A stretch of 64,000 bases of DNA from Bedellia somnulentella (GCA_963576735.1 OY755171.1:5394001-5458000); one strand, 5' to 3'. Positions 45,545-56,759 are shown, counted from the stretch's first letter. Made by a program: numbers and translations. The notes: generated by a model from the sequence alone, not told the origin.

Positions 45545-45972
45545 TTATCTTACTTATAATTTAATGTTTTTTGACATGAATTCCTCATGTGGGGATTATT
45601 ACTCATAAATAAAAGGTCGCGGGTTCGAACCCCGCCAGTGTCGAAATTTTTCTTTCCTTTAATAACATCTTTTATTTATGAGTAATAATCCCCACATGAG
45701 GAATTCATGTCAAAAAACATTAAATTATGTGATAGTTAGTTAGACAAGTGGCCATCCGAATTAGTTAAAATTCGGAGGTAGGAAACGCAAACACTACTTG
45801 AACGTGTAAAAAAGAAACAAAGGATAGAGAAATTTCGCGCTGGAAGCCAACTGACACTGTAGCTCAGTTGGCAGAGCGACGGGGGCGTATACCCGAAGGT
45901 CGCGGGTTCGAACCCCGCCAGTGTCAAAATTTTTCTTTCCTTTAATAACATCTTTTATTTATCTTACTTATA
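45545..45972 (+). mobile_element. fold-back family, composite copy C+D with 14-bp target duplication
   Basis: TTATCTTACTTATA occurs at 45545-45558 and 45959-45972. Between them lie C (left arm 45560-45614, tRNA 3' half, right arm 45670-45724; arms perfect over 55 bp), a short linker, and D (from GACAAGTGG at 45743, leader, tRNA-like core 45853-45925, short tail). The shared target duplication shows that C and D came in as one retrotransposed unit. Confidence 0.8.
45853..45925 (+). pseudogene. tRNA-like sequence (second full copy)
   Basis: Identical to 42161-42233 over 73 bp, with the same abnormal anticodon arm and intact A and B boxes. Confidence 0.75.
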
Positions 45973-46282
45973 TTCACCGAACACCATCCGACTTTAATCA
46001 AATTAAATGGATTTAAATCATTTCAAAACAATTAACTAGTCAAGTTAAATTACTCAACCACGTTGTGTTACAGCTTTTCAAAGCAATTAATTTAAAGTGA
46101 CTTTACCAAAACCAGCTTATCTCTCCTTAATAAGCCCTAAAATTTATTTCTTGAAATCAGCAAGACTGTCGTACGCAAATATAAATGAAATATACTTCAA
46201 ATTATTGTTTTATAAAATCTATAAATTCATTGTAGTCATAAATGATGTGTTTTTTTAAAGTAATGTAATATTTTGTATAGTA

Positions 46283-46519
46283 TAGTGTAGTGTTGGCTTA
46301 GAATAGCACTACCCCATTTGTGCCGGTGGGTGTACGTAAGAGGCGACTAACGGTATTGGGGCTTTTGAGAGATTTTTGGGCGATGCGGTTGGAGACCCAT
46401 CACCAACAACCTTTATTTCACTATATTTTGCCCATGCAACTTCCAAAAGTGGCTGAGGAAGTCCTTAGCTCTGGCTACCCCTTCTAGGGATTTATGGCCG
46501 TGAGTATATTGTATATTTG
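46283..46519 (+). mobile_element. SINE-A copy
   Basis: GTGTAGTGTTGGCTTAG head to GGCCGTGAGTATATTG; small deletion in the ...GAGGAA-TCCTTAGC region. Confidence 0.85.
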
Positions 46520-47428
46520 TATGCATGTAAATTATATAATATTTACCGTATTCTCTACCGTCAAAGCTATAATTGAAACGTCGCATAACAAATATATTAA
46601 TTTTTCTTTAACCCTCCAAAAACTCATCCATTGTAAATAAAACAAAAATGGATCCATTGTTACAAAATCCAGTCTCTGATTCGACACTTGACCGGTTTTG
46701 TATTTTAAAAAGTATCGATGGGTATAAAATGAATCCAACACGTACAGATTTTAGAAAAGATCCTTTCACTTTGCAGCTTAAAAATGTTCGTCATTCAGTG
46801 AACGTTTGAACATCAAAGGTTATTCAACTTGCGAGCTGCTTTGAACAAAATGCTATCTGAAGTGCCTCGGCGGCAGAGAGTCCTCATTAGGGATTTGGTT
46901 GCCAATCTCTTTACGATTGTCGAGAACTTCCTAATTCAAAAACTTTACCTCACTCATATCGAGTATTCTTGTTAATTAGTTACGTAAATATTTATAATAA
47001 CCATCCTTGAAAATTATGGTAATACCTTGCAACAGTTTGCAGTTGATTAATCAATATCTCGCAACTTTAGATAAAGTTCTGTACATTTTTTTTAATGAGT
47101 TTATGGAAAACGATTTAGCAATTGTATATTATTTTATTTATTTTTTGAACGAAATGAAAATATCGTCTTTCGGAGATGTATTTCGTTAAAAAGGTACATT
47201 ATTTTTATTTAATGGACCTGACGATTTTTTTTATTTTATTTTATACATCAAATAAATCTATAAACACAGAATAAATAACAAGAATACAGAATTTATCCTT
47301 TTTTCATAATTTTAAGAATAGCTGATAAATTAAGGTTCAAAGTGCGCATTCTGGCCGACGGATTTAAATGTGGTTGACGCGGGCAAAGTGACGATGTGAC
47401 GTCACAGCCCTCGCCTTTGTGATAAAAA
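46520..47428. other. unassigned AT-rich sequence
   Basis: GC-richer patch 47335-47425 directly upstream of the THAP-like start, with TGACGTCACAG. Nothing else recognised. Confidence 0.45.
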
Positions 47429-47488
47429 ATGGCAAATCAATACTGTATTGTGCCTAAGTGTTCCATTCCTTTAGTTAAAACACCATAA
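47429..47488 (+). pseudogene. possible THAP zinc-finger N-terminus remnant
   Basis: ATG-started frame MANQYCIVPKCSIPLVKTP then stop. 'CxVPxC' right after the start Met is how THAP DNA-binding domains begin, and THAP exons are common in P-element-type transposons. Only 19 codons remain; the rest of the C2CH module is missing. A 10-bp inverted pair (AATACGCATA/TATGCGTATT) follows at about 47485-47520. Confidence 0.35.
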
Positions 47489-47577
47489 TACGCATAGAAA
47501 ATTTTGTTTATATGCGTATTATTATTACCTATTTAAAGAAGACTTATATTTTCATTCAAGAGCCACTTATATTTGAA

Positions 47578-47665
47578 AATAATAATATAATCACGGCTGT
47601 AAACTTGAAAAAAGGCTTTCCAAAGCTTCCGAATCAGGAAGTCGTTAGATGTTTTTGGAACATGA
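47578..47665 (-). repeat. very old SINE-A fragment
   Basis: Weak inverse match (TCACGGCTGTAAAC..., ...TTTTTGGAACATGAGT). Confidence 0.35.
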
Positions 47666-47702
47666 GTAAGTAAAATATTAAATAATAAAGTTTGTTGGGG
47701 AT

Positions 47703-47905
47703 TGGTGTGTAGTATCAACTTAGAATAGCAAAACCTCTTTCTTCCGGTAGGTACACGTAAGACACGACTAACGGTATTGGGGGCTTTTAAGGGATTTTTG
47801 GGCGATGCGGTTGGAGACCTTTCACCAAAAACCATAAAGATGTTGAATCTTTATCCTACGAAACTTTCAAAATGGGCTGAGGTATATTGCTGTGAGTATA
47901 TGTAT
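47703..47905 (+). mobile_element. SINE-A copy, diverged 3' part
   Basis: GTGTGTAGTATCAACTTAG head, TTTTTGGGCGATGCGGTTGG core; the 3' part is shortened and ends GCTGTGAGTATATG. Confidence 0.75.
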
Positions 47906-47921
47906 TTATGTTGGAGATTGT

Positions 47922-48042
47922 TGATGGGTCTCCAGCCGCATCGTCTTAATCTCCTAGAAAAAGCGACTAATTTCCTAAGTCACCTTTTATTACCATTGTG
48001 TAGAAACGAGTGAGTGCTTTCCTGTGCCGATAATACACAGAT
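47922..48042 (-). repeat. SINE-A 5' half, inverted
   Basis: Inverse of the head and core (GATGGGTCTCCAGCCGCATC ... CTGTGCCGATAATACACAG); faces the previous copy. Confidence 0.65.
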
Positions 48043-48175
48043 AATTTAAAAGAATCACCAACAACAATAATTCTCTATACCATTTACTGCTTCTCATTTT
48101 CTACAAGTGGTTTACAGTTTTTTACTTTTGCTAACAGGCACGAAGTATTTGTAACAACTCAACCATGAAATCACA

Positions 48176-48220
48176 AACGTTCACGCAGTTACCCATGTAG
48201 GGGTTGGAAGAAGTACCTGT
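48176..48220 (-). repeat. SINE-B 3' end fragment
   Basis: AAACGTTCACGCAGTTACCC ATGTAGGGGTTGG is the inverse of the family 3' end. Confidence 0.55.
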
Positions 48221-48564
48221 TATTTATATGACTGTACTGTAAACAAGAATATTAAAGGATTGAATACAGATATAATCGCACCATTCCCAACGGACCGACT
48301 TCGCGCAGTGGCAATGATCGGCTGGCTCACGGGTTGTGACGTCAGATTAAAAAGCATCCAAAATCAGAAAATTTAAAAACGGAGTTGAATTTGTCGAGGT
48401 CGCTGCATTGGAAATACTGGATGTATTGAATTGAAATAAAAACTATTGTAATCTACATGATATCAACTATATTTTACATTTAGTAGAGTTATTTTGACCC
48501 ATTTGTGTTCTCCAATTGATGCAGAGTGTCAATCGGCACATTATTATTTACTGTACTTTTGTGA

Positions 48565-48812
48565 AATGGTGTGAAGTGTCGGTTTAGAATAGCATTATCC
48601 CATTTCTTCCCGTGGGTATTCTTGAGAGGGATCTAAGGGTGTTGGAGCTTTCTAAGTGATATTTGGCCTAGAGCGGCGGCCAAACCCTTTACCAAAAGCC
48701 TTTACTTTACAATCTTTTCCCCACTAACTGTCAAAAGTGGCTAAAAAGTTTCTTTTTCTGAAGCTTGGTTACCCGTTCTATGAATCTATAGCCGTTAGTA
48801 TATGCATATTGT
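48565..48812 (+). mobile_element. SINE-A copy, diverged
   Basis: GTGTGAAGTGTCGGTTTAG head to AGCCGTTAGTATATGCATA. Substitutions throughout. Confidence 0.75.
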
Positions 48813-49340
48813 GGAATAAACATTTGCTGCCTTATGCTTACACAAAATAAAATAAAGCATTATGTAACAAATTTATTATTTTGGTATATGAGGGTATACG
48901 AGTACAGTACTTGTTCCTGTAAACTTATAATGATCACTTATTCCAAAACAAACAGTGGCAGGCTTATAACTACTCCCTAATCACGTACCAAAAATACTTA
49001 TAAAGAGGCTTTCGAAACATCAAAGGATTCACGTTCGCTCTTCTTACTGGATTTAGATGGGCGTGCTTATTCTGGGTAATAAGAAAATCGCAATTTTCTA
49101 CTCTTATTTTTGACGTGTGTGTTAATATATGTGTGTGTACGTATATGCTACGAGTAATGACGACTTAACTAGGTAATACCAGAACATGTTTTGGCATATT
49201 TTTATTGCACCTATACATACTACTTGTAACTTCTAAATAGGAAAACCGAAACTAATAATCAGGCTTTTTTAAAAGTTGAATGTGGAACAGAGGGTCAAAT
49301 TAAAGAAGGAGAAAGGTAAATAAGGAAAGTGACTCTCCAG
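48813..49340. other. unassigned AT-rich sequence
   Basis: Nothing recognised. Confidence 0.45.
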
Positions 49341-49768
49341 TTCTTTAATTATTATTATTTACTTTATTTACAAGTTACAATGACTCAAGTGTTAGTAACA
49401 GTGAGAAATCTTAACCTAATGTTAGTAGTCATACACAATATGGACACAATTAAAGATAAAAGATAATAGTTATGTACAGAGTATAAATAATATGTACAAT
49501 TTTCTAAAATAAATATACACGTTTGGGAGCCTGGAGACTTACGCAGTGTGATATGTACATTGAGTCTAGCCGACCCCCTATCATGCTGAGGATGCTGTTG
49601 GAGCTGGCCCGCACCCTACAGAGCAGCGAGCAGCAGCGTTTCTGCATCGTCGCGTAGAAACAGTCTACGCGGGCCTCCGCAAACATACCCGAGGCACTGC
49701 AGAAACGGGGCAGCCCCAACAGAATCCTGAACGCGTCATTATATTGAACACGGAGAGCACCTAACAAT
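49341..49768 (-). pseudogene. 5'-truncated LINE, ORF2 C-terminus and 3' UTR
   Basis: The minus-strand frame from 49767 reads MLGALRVQYNDAFRILLGLP, RFCSASGMFAEARVDCFYAT, MQKRCCSLLCRVR and stops at 49504. This is the C-terminal region following the reverse transcriptase in a widespread lepidopteran LINE (Jockey/CR1-like group). The 3' UTR runs to AAATAAAGTAAATAATAATA at 49341. The polymerase domain is missing. Confidence 0.75.
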
Positions 49769-49842
49769 CATTTCAAAATCCCCAATACCCTTATTCACCT
49801 TTTGCGATACCCACTGGCAAAAATAGCCGTAGTGCCTATGTC
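49769..49842 (-). repeat. SINE-A 5' fragment
   Basis: Inverse of the GATTTTGAAATG...CCCATTTTTGCC region with many changes, directly next to the LINE 5' truncation point. Confidence 0.5.
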
Positions 49843-50059
49843 ATAACAACCAAATTTATTTAGCTGTGGCAGATATGAAAATTAATTCTGTGTTCATCGT
49901 TGTAGGTACACATGAGGCATCTATATTTATTGTATTTGAATTGCGTGTTTTTATTATATTCGCTGCATTGTCTGCTTACAATAGTATTAAATTGGTAGGT
50001 GTAAAAGGGTAAAAATATAGACACAATGCTATTGAGAATTTATTAATAATAGTCGCTTC

Positions 50060-50165
50060 ACTTTTAGTGATAAGACTGCCGATTGTATTTCATTGTAGAG
50101 TTTTTTGTTTGTAAATACTTTTTTTAGATGTGCAATAAAGAGTTTTCTATGCTATTCTATTAATA
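50060..50165 (+). mobile_element. LINE 3' tail
   Basis: Same family as 2195-2330: 'ttttagtgataagactgccg' and GATGTGCAATAAAGAGTTTT CTATGCTATTCTATT. Confidence 0.6.
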
Positions 50166-50864
50166 ATATTTAATTTCTTACCTTAACGTCAATGTTAACA
50201 TCCTGTCATATTACTAAATATTTAAGCACAGATCAAAATATTTTATATGATCCTAATTGTGCATTATATTATAAAGGTTATTCAGATGCCCGTTTTAACT
50301 ATTTCATAAAAAAGTCATGTCCCTACATCAACTATAGTTTACTTATCATATGATAATATGGTAGAAAAAAAAAGACTATGGGAGCAATCTTGTTAGAGCT
50401 GCTGATTTAGATGTATAGTTGTTTGAAAATCTTGATTTCGTTAATTATGTGAAATTATGATAATTCATGTTTCTGGTGTAACTTAGTAATTGTTATACTT
50501 AAAACATCTCAATGCTGAAGCGACATCGTAAAAACTGTAAGAGTTTGTAATAAATTGTCATTATTAAATCGAAAATGTATCAAAAACATGAAACAAACAT
50601 GACGAACAGTCTTGTCAAAAAAAAACTTTTAAAGTAATCTTTCTCAAAATCGGCAGCAATTTAGGACCAACGCTTTAGTTATTTTTATTGCACAAACAAT
50701 AACCTTTCCAACGACGTATCGTTCATCCTGATTGGTGCTGAGACCAGGTGCCATACATTTGTGCCCATCCTCCTTTGACATTATTTTTATTGCTCCTTAT
50801 TACTTTTAGTAATCAAATGAATTCAAGAATTATTTGATCTCCAATTTAAAACTCACACTATTAG
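50166..50864. other. unassigned AT-rich sequence
   Basis: Nothing recognised. Confidence 0.45.
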
Positions 50865-50950
50865 TTAACATTGAGGTAGGTAGGGACCACCGATTCCCAC
50901 TTTGTATGATCCTGGCAAATCTCCTAACATTTGTCTACATTCATCAATAT
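50865..50950 (-). mobile_element. RTE-like LINE tail, degraded
   Basis: GGGACCACCGATTCCCACTT TGTATGATCCTGGCAAATC is the inverse of the family's GATTTGTCAGGATCGTACAA AGTGGCGATCG. Confidence 0.5.
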
Positions 50951-52122
50951 TTTTATTATTTTTTCTAGCTAATGGTGCCTGTCTTTTTCTCGCGTCATTT
51001 GAAGTGTGAACTGTTTGTATAAACGACCAACAAAAATCACACATGTATTAAGGTTTGCAACGCCAAAAAACGGTTTTCACCAAATTATGTGTGCATCTTG
51101 AAACTGATACCAAACAAAAATTTGATACAGGAACAAAAAAATAGTTTTAAAGTTGCGCATTGGTAAAGGCAGTAAGTTGGTACGGTTCTTAAAAACGATA
51201 TTAAGTATTATTGATTTCTTACCAATTCGATAATGTATCATCTCATTCTTATTGACAGCTGACTTTCCTGACCATGGAGATGTAATTAATGATATTTAAA
51301 AACTCAGTTAATAAAATTTAAAAAAAAACAGTTAGAACTGGTAGAAACAGAATTGGAAACAAGAAAATTTTTTTTAAGTAGCTAGAAAAGTAAATATAAT
51401 CCCAGCTACATGTTATCAAATTTGAGGAGAAACATGTTATTTTATGAATCTCTTTGATCGCGTCCTTTCCTAAAATCTTATTTTGCGGAAAATAATATAT
51501 GTAGTGTTTAAAAGGTCTTGTGAGAATCTCTCAACAATATTATGTTAGATAATTACCAATGAAATTGCTACTACACGGGCGAATTTAGATATATTTTTTC
51601 TTTATGTTATATATGTATAACATTTTAATGTTATGTGTAAACCTATTATCCTATTAATACTAGGTAGGCATGAATGCTTCGCGTGCCAAAATTTGGAGCG
51701 AAGCCGGACAAAATCAAACATTTGTTGTTTTATTGCAGTACCAAATTGAAGTCCAGAAGTTTACAAAGTTTGGGAGGTGTTCTGTGACAAGCCAAATACA
51801 AAAGTCAGGGGTAAATGGAGCTTCGCTTGCGACGTCTGCTTCACTCCAATTATTAACGTAAAAGTTTAGATGTTTGGATGTTTATGTGTTAAGGCGAAAA
51901 GGCGCCACAAGTACAAAATGTATATGAATAAAATTTGACAGAACGTTAGATAATGGCCCAATTTAACAAATAGGGTACTTATTTTTTTCCCGTTTTTTTT
52001 TATTAATAATACATTTACGCCTGATTGAACTAAAAGTACCGGCAAAACGCCTAAAGTTTTGTCATAAGCAAATTTTAAAGTACGAAGTCTGTCGGGTCAG
52101 TTAGTATAAGAATATTTTTAAA
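50951..52122. other. mostly unassigned; possible transposon remnant at 51655-52110
   Basis: The part from GGCATGAATGCTTCGCGTGC to GTCTGTCGGGTCAGTTAGTA has the look of a degraded non-autonomous element (GC-rich ends, 'gcgaagccggac', AT-rich inside) but no termini can be proved. The rest shows nothing. Confidence 0.35.
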
Positions 52123-52443
52123 CTAGTGGATCGTCCCAGCTTCGCACTGGTAGCGTTGTTTTTTTAAATATCTGAGGTTTCTTTCTTCAGTCACTGCTCA
52201 AGCATTGTGAAATTCAGCGCAATGTTTTCAATTTATTAAATTTATAGCACTCCCTAAAAATAAAATAAAAAAAAAAAATAATAAAAAATAATCATTTATT
52301 TCAAAATAAAAAGATAAATCTTTGTTTTTTGAACGTCAAATTTTAACTTAATACTAAGTTTACTTCGGATTCGGAAGGTGTTTTGTTGAGAGAAGAAAGA
52401 ACCCGTAAGAAACTCGTCAACACACATCTTTTTTTAACGTCCA

Positions 52444-55419
52444 TTACAATTTTGGTGTTAGCCCGGAAACATCCTGCACAGAGCCCTGATGACACCAAGC
52501 CACTTCATCATTAATGTAATCATTGACATTGTAATAGGCTTTCGAACTAAGATTTTTTTTAACTGCTGCTTTGAATTTTGTTTCTGTTAAATTTAAAATG
52601 TCCTCAGGTATTTTATTATACATTTTTACGCATAACCCCATGAAAGATGTATTTACTTTTGACAATCTGTATTTTGGTACTGATATTTTATTGTTGTCTC
52701 TCAGGTTTCGAATATGTCTGTCACAATTTTTCACAAAAGAGGCCTGATTCTTTCTTACATACATAATATTTTCATAAATATATTGACATGGCAGTGTCAT
52801 TATATTTATTGTTTTAAACAATTCCCTCAGGGAATCTCGGGATCTCAAATTGTATATAGCTCTTATTGCTCTCTTTTGGAGAATAAATATGGAACCAACA
52901 TCAGCTGCTCTGCCCCAGAGTAAAATACCGTAAGACATTACACTATGAAAATAGCTGTAATAAACTAATCGAGCTGTCTGTACATCTGTCAAATGTCTTA
53001 TTTTCCTAACGGCATATGCAGCACTACTTAGCCTGCCAGCTAGTGAGCTAATGTGGGGTCCCCATTGGAGCTTGGAGTCCAGAGTTATCCCTAAGAAAAC
53101 TGTGTTATCCGAAAATACTAACTTTTCATTATTTAAAATTATTTCGTTATCAACGCACCTAACATTAGGTAATACAAATTTAATGCATTTGGTTTTTTTA
53201 CCATTCAGTACAAGATTATTGGAAGCAAACCATGTTTGAATCTGTGAAACCGTGTTATTCACCTCGTCAATATTCTGATTATTTCTTTCAACGTCAAATA
53301 CTAAAGAAGTATCATCAGCAAATAACACTATCTCGGACATTTTCTCGACCATGAACGGCAAATCATTAATATAAACTAAAAATAAAAATGGGCCCAAAAT
53401 AGAACCCTGCGGAACACCCATTTTTACATGAGTTCCAGGTGATATTGCATTATTGATTTGCACTTTCTGTATCCGATCCGAAAAGTAAGACTTTATTAAT
53501 TTAAGTGCGTCACCTTGTATGCCATAATGTTCTAATTTAATAAAAAGGATTTCATGATCTGCACAATCAAATGCCTTCGTAAGATCGCAAAACAAACCAA
53601 TAGCATCATTTTTGCGTTCCCACGAATCAAAAATGTATTTCATTAAGGCAACGCCTGCATCGGTGGTAGAGCGGCCCTTCGTAAAGCCAAATTGTTTTGG
53701 ATGAAACAATTTGTTTGAAGCGAAATGCAAAAGCATTTGATTGAACATTAGTTTTTCGAATATTTTACTTAAAACTGGCAGAATTGATATGGGTCTATAA
53801 CCATCAGGACTAATTTTATCTCCTCCGGATTTAAGAAGTGGTACAATTTTACTATGCTTCATGAGATTTGGAAAGATTTTATTTCTTATACATTCATTAA
53901 ATATATCTGCTAAATATGGAGCCAAAGTTACAATAAAATTATGGCAAACTTTCACTGACATACCCCAAATGTCTTCAGAACTTTTTAGTTTAAATGATTT
54001 AAAACATTTTTCGATATCTGTAGGGCTGACATCTTTAAAACAAAACAAAGTTTCGCACCTATCAACATTTTGTTGTAACAAGTGTTGAGCTTTTATGACC
54101 GATGTGTTTAAATATTCAGTTGTTTTTGATGGTATGTCAGTAAAATATTTTTCAAAAATACAAGCGATTTCCTCATTAGAGGTAGTCAGACCTTTATCAG
54201 ATCGAACACAGAACTCCTGATCACATGGTTTACCTCGGCCTGTTTGGGTGTTGATAATATTCCACACTGTTTTAACTTTATTATCGGATGTTCGGATACG
54301 TCGGCTTAGGTATCTGGCTTTAGCCTCTTTACATACTTTATTAAATATTTTTGAGTATTTTTTTACATATTCACTCAATTCATTATTATTACTATAAGCT
54401 TTTTGATCATATAAATCGAAGAGTTTTTCTCTTGATCTATAAATACTTGGTGTTGCCCACTCACAAAACTTAAATTTACTGGTAATAGTTAAATTTTTTA
54501 CATTGAAAATTTCATTAAACTCATTTATCAAAACATTATAAAAGATATCATAGCTAGTATCTGAGTTTTTATTAATTGTAAATGTAGGCAACTTAGAGCT
54601 TATTATATTTATATATTTTTCTACTTTACTAGCAGTAATATGCCTTTTTTTAATAACAATTTTTGGTTCTGGTATCTCTAGAGGAAAGCTAACAAAAAGG
54701 CCGCTGTGATCAGACTTTAGTTTATTTATAACACTTTTACTTGAAAAATCTGCATTAGTAAATACATTATCTAAGCATGTTTTGATTCTAGTCGGTTCCA
54801 AGAATAAATTTTCTAAATTGAACGATTGGAATAAACTCATCAACCGTGTTTTAAGATAACTGTCTTGTAGGAGATCCACATTGAAGTCTCCACATATTAT
54901 TATACGTTTTTTATTCCTGAAAACTTTGCTTAATACATCTTCCATTACATTTTCGAATTTATCATAATTTTGGTTATAAGGGGGTCGATACACACATACT
55001 AAGAAATAGTTTTTTAACTCTATGCAGGATAATTCCACGACATGCTCAACGCTTAACTTTACAATATCATTACGAATTTTTGATTTAATATTATTTTTTA
55101 AAAATATAGCGGAGCCACCACAGGCTTTAGAATTGCGGCAGTAGTTGCTAGCTAAATAATAGTTTTCAAAACCAAATATGAGTTCGCAATTCTTAAGCCA
55201 GTGTTCAGTAACACATAAACAATCTATTTCATATTTTTCCAAAAACAGTTCTATTTCTAATTCTTTACAAGAAAACCCCTGAGTATTTTGACATACAAGT
55301 TTAAACTGGGAGACTCCTTGTAAAGTATTCTTTTTATTAATATTGCCAGAAGAACCTCCTTCCTTGTTTACAATATTGATGTTAGGTGACGACTTAAGGA
55401 CGACAGGAGGCTCTTCCAT
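52444..55419 (-). CDS. LINE ORF2: endonuclease and reverse transcriptase
   Basis: Nicks target DNA and copies the element RNA at the nick (target-primed reverse transcription) in the nucleus. From the ATG at 55419 it has 991 residues, the usual length for this group. The upstream GTG at 55425 would add only two residues, and ATG is the likely start. The N-terminal 245 residues form an AP-like endonuclease with QNTQG (Asn 45), TEHW (Glu 72), YRPP, GDFN (177-180) and SDHSG (Asp 236, His 237). The reverse transcriptase covers about 520-800: PLLKSGG, PDGYRPISILP, CDLTKAFD (Asp 612), GVPQGSILGP and FADD (700-703), all catalytic residues present. A C-terminal domain follows (KRAIRAIY...LPCQYIYE); no RNase H or zinc knuckle is seen. 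The start lies 8 nt after the ORF1 stop, so translation probably depends on reinitiation or stop-restart. No frameshift or stop in the whole frame. Confidence 0.92.
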   Translation of the reverse strand: MEEPPVVLKSSPNINIVNKEGGSSGNINKKNTLQGVSQFKLVCQNTQGFSCKELEIELFLEKYEIDCLCVTEHWLKNCELIFGFENYYLASNYCRNSKACGGSAIFLKNNIKSKIRNDIVKLSVEHVVELSCIELKNYFLVCVYRPPYNQNYDKFENVMEDVLSKVFRNKKRIIICGDFNVDLLQDSYLKTRLMSLFQSFNLENLFLEPTRIKTCLDNVFTNADFSSKSVINKLKSDHSGLFVSFPLEIPEPKIVIKKRHITASKVEKYINIISSKLPTFTINKNSDTSYDIFYNVLINEFNEIFNVKNLTITSKFKFCEWATPSIYRSREKLFDLYDQKAYSNNNELSEYVKKYSKIFNKVCKEAKARYLSRRIRTSDNKVKTVWNIINTQTGRGKPCDQEFCVRSDKGLTTSNEEIACIFEKYFTDIPSKTTEYLNTSVIKAQHLLQQNVDRCETLFCFKDVSPTDIEKCFKSFKLKSSEDIWGMSVKVCHNFIVTLAPYLADIFNECIRNKIFPNLMKHSKIVPLLKSGGDKISPDGYRPISILPVLSKIFEKLMFNQMLLHFASNKLFHPKQFGFTKGRSTTDAGVALMKYIFDSWERKNDAIGLFCDLTKAFDCADHEILFIKLEHYGIQGDALKLIKSYFSDRIQKVQINNAISPGTHVKMGVPQGSILGPFLFLVYINDLPFMVEKMSEIVLFADDTSLVFDVERNNQNIDEVNNTVSQIQTWFASNNLVLNGKKTKCIKFVLPNVRCVDNEIILNNEKLVFSDNTVFLGITLDSKLQWGPHISSLAGRLSSAAYAVRKIRHLTDVQTARLVYYSYFHSVMSYGILLWGRAADVGSIFILQKRAIRAIYNLRSRDSLRELFKTINIMTLPCQYIYENIMYVRKNQASFVKNCDRHIRNLRDNNKISVPKYRLSKVNTSFMGLCVKMYNKIPEDILNLTETKFKAAVKKNLSSKAYYNVNDYINDEVAWCHQGSVQDVSGLTPKL

Positions 55420-55427
55420 TGTCACTC

Positions 55428-56759
55428 TTAAAAGTTTAAATTATGGTTTCCACCATCGCATACTAGAAGTAAGTTTCCCCTTATATTAAATATATGGGGG
55501 TCAGATATATTATATGCTAATAATTTAGCAATGTTCCGCTTTTGATTTAAGGGTATGTATACAGTACCCAGTCGAGAATTTGAATAAGGTAAAAACTTAT
55601 TCAAATCCAAACAAAACAAATTGTCGCTTTGACAACATGTCACGTGACATATTAAATTATTCATAATATGAATATTGTCATTCTGCTTCATATTAAGTAA
55701 GTATGGAAAGGTACAAAATATAAATTTACATTTATATATTTTTTGTATTTCCAAAAGTTTATTTATACTTTTATTTAATAAATACTTATTTAATCCTATA
55801 CTATTGCCGACCAGTACGACAATCGTTGTATATTCGTCATAAGTGCCTAATAATATTCGTTCTACTATATAATTAAAGTTTGCACCCGTATAGCAATGGT
55901 TAATGACCTGTTGATTAAGATACTTATTTAGTATTTCGCCAAAACCTACGGCCATGCCGTCCGAAAATACTAATGTTCTGTTTGCCGGCGGCGGCGTGCT
56001 AACAGCTGGTAATGTAATCCCATTACTTGGTTGTGGTGACTGAGATATAACGCTAGTTGAGGAAATATGACTATTCAGAGTAACCGTCTCTTTGTCTATA
56101 AGACTGCCGATATGTTTGTATCTTAAATGCAGATCTTCCTGACTAACAATCAGCTCACTCAGTTTATCATTCAAACTATCTATTTGGTTTAGTAAATCAA
56201 TTTTTCTGTAAGACTTGTTTATGAATTTTATACTATTTTTCATACTTATAAGACTTTTGTTTGTGTTGTATATACGTTTTTTAACTAATTTATATTTTTT
56301 ACACTGTTTACGACTGAAAGTTTTTGAATATTTAAAAGAGGTCATAGAAGATAATGATTCTGCCTCAAGTTCGGCACATAAAGAAACTGCGTGAGAGTCT
56401 TCGTGAATATTCTTTATTCTATGGAATTCCGCCAATTGAGCGTGTGCTTCTGCCAACTGCTCATTGAGAATATGAATTCGCTCTAAAGCTACTTCATGCT
56501 TTGCGCACTGATCCTCATGCTTTAATATTAATATCTGCTGGTTTTCTAATTCCACTTGAGAAATGTCGTAAGATTCACGAAGCAACACAATTTTTTCTAA
56601 AAGATTACTATTTTTCAACTTTAAATTACGAATAGCTAAAACGTTTTCGTCCCGTTCTTCTAAAAGCCTATTTTTTAATTGTTCTGCATCATTCAACTCT
56701 CTTTTTAATTTTTCATATTTTTGTTCGGCAGCCATTCTACGAGTTGTAATCGAGTCCAT
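55428..56759 (-). CDS. LINE ORF1: coiled-coil protein with SGNH-like domain
   Basis: Presumed RNA-binding chaperone of the retrotransposon particle. It has 443 residues, starting at the ATG of MDSITTRRMAAEQKYEKLKR. Residues 8-125 are strongly heptad-like and charged (EELN, LLEERDENV, LNEQLAEAHAQLAEF), and a basic stretch (about 145-190, KQCKKYKLVKKR) and a second coiled-coil region (190-225) follow. A Pro/Ser/Thr linker (235-260) leads into an alpha/beta domain (262-420) with VFSDGMAVGFG, ILLGTYDEYTTIVVLVGNSI and IPLNQKRNIAKLLAYNI. This order resembles SGNH/GDSL esterase-type domains known from ORF1 of CR1-like LINEs, but Ser of GDS, the Asn-Asp of GxND and the catalytic His are not conserved, so it is probably inactive. 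No CCHC knuckle or RRM was found. It precedes ORF2 on the same transcript. Confidence 0.8.
   Translation of the reverse strand: MDSITTRRMAAEQKYEKLKRELNDAEQLKNRLLEERDENVLAIRNLKLKNSNLLEKIVLLRESYDISQVELENQQILILKHEDQCAKHEVALERIHILNEQLAEAHAQLAEFHRIKNIHEDSHAVSLCAELEAESLSSMTSFKYSKTFSRKQCKKYKLVKKRIYNTNKSLISMKNSIKFINKSYRKIDLLNQIDSLNDKLSELIVSQEDLHLRYKHIGSLIDKETVTLNSHISSTSVISQSPQPSNGITLPAVSTPPPANRTLVFSDGMAVGFGEILNKYLNQQVINHCYTGANFNYIVERILLGTYDEYTTIVVLVGNSIGLNKYLLNKSINKLLEIQKIYKCKFIFCTFPYLLNMKQNDNIHIMNNLICHVTCCQSDNLFCLDLNKFLPYSNSRLGTVYIPLNQKRNIAKLLAYNISDPHIFNIRGNLLLVCDGGNHNLNF

Noticed and set aside
45225..45564. Overlapping frames on both strands in a GC-richer patch
   Set aside because: Opposite-strand frames of similar length indicate composition effects; no family recognised.
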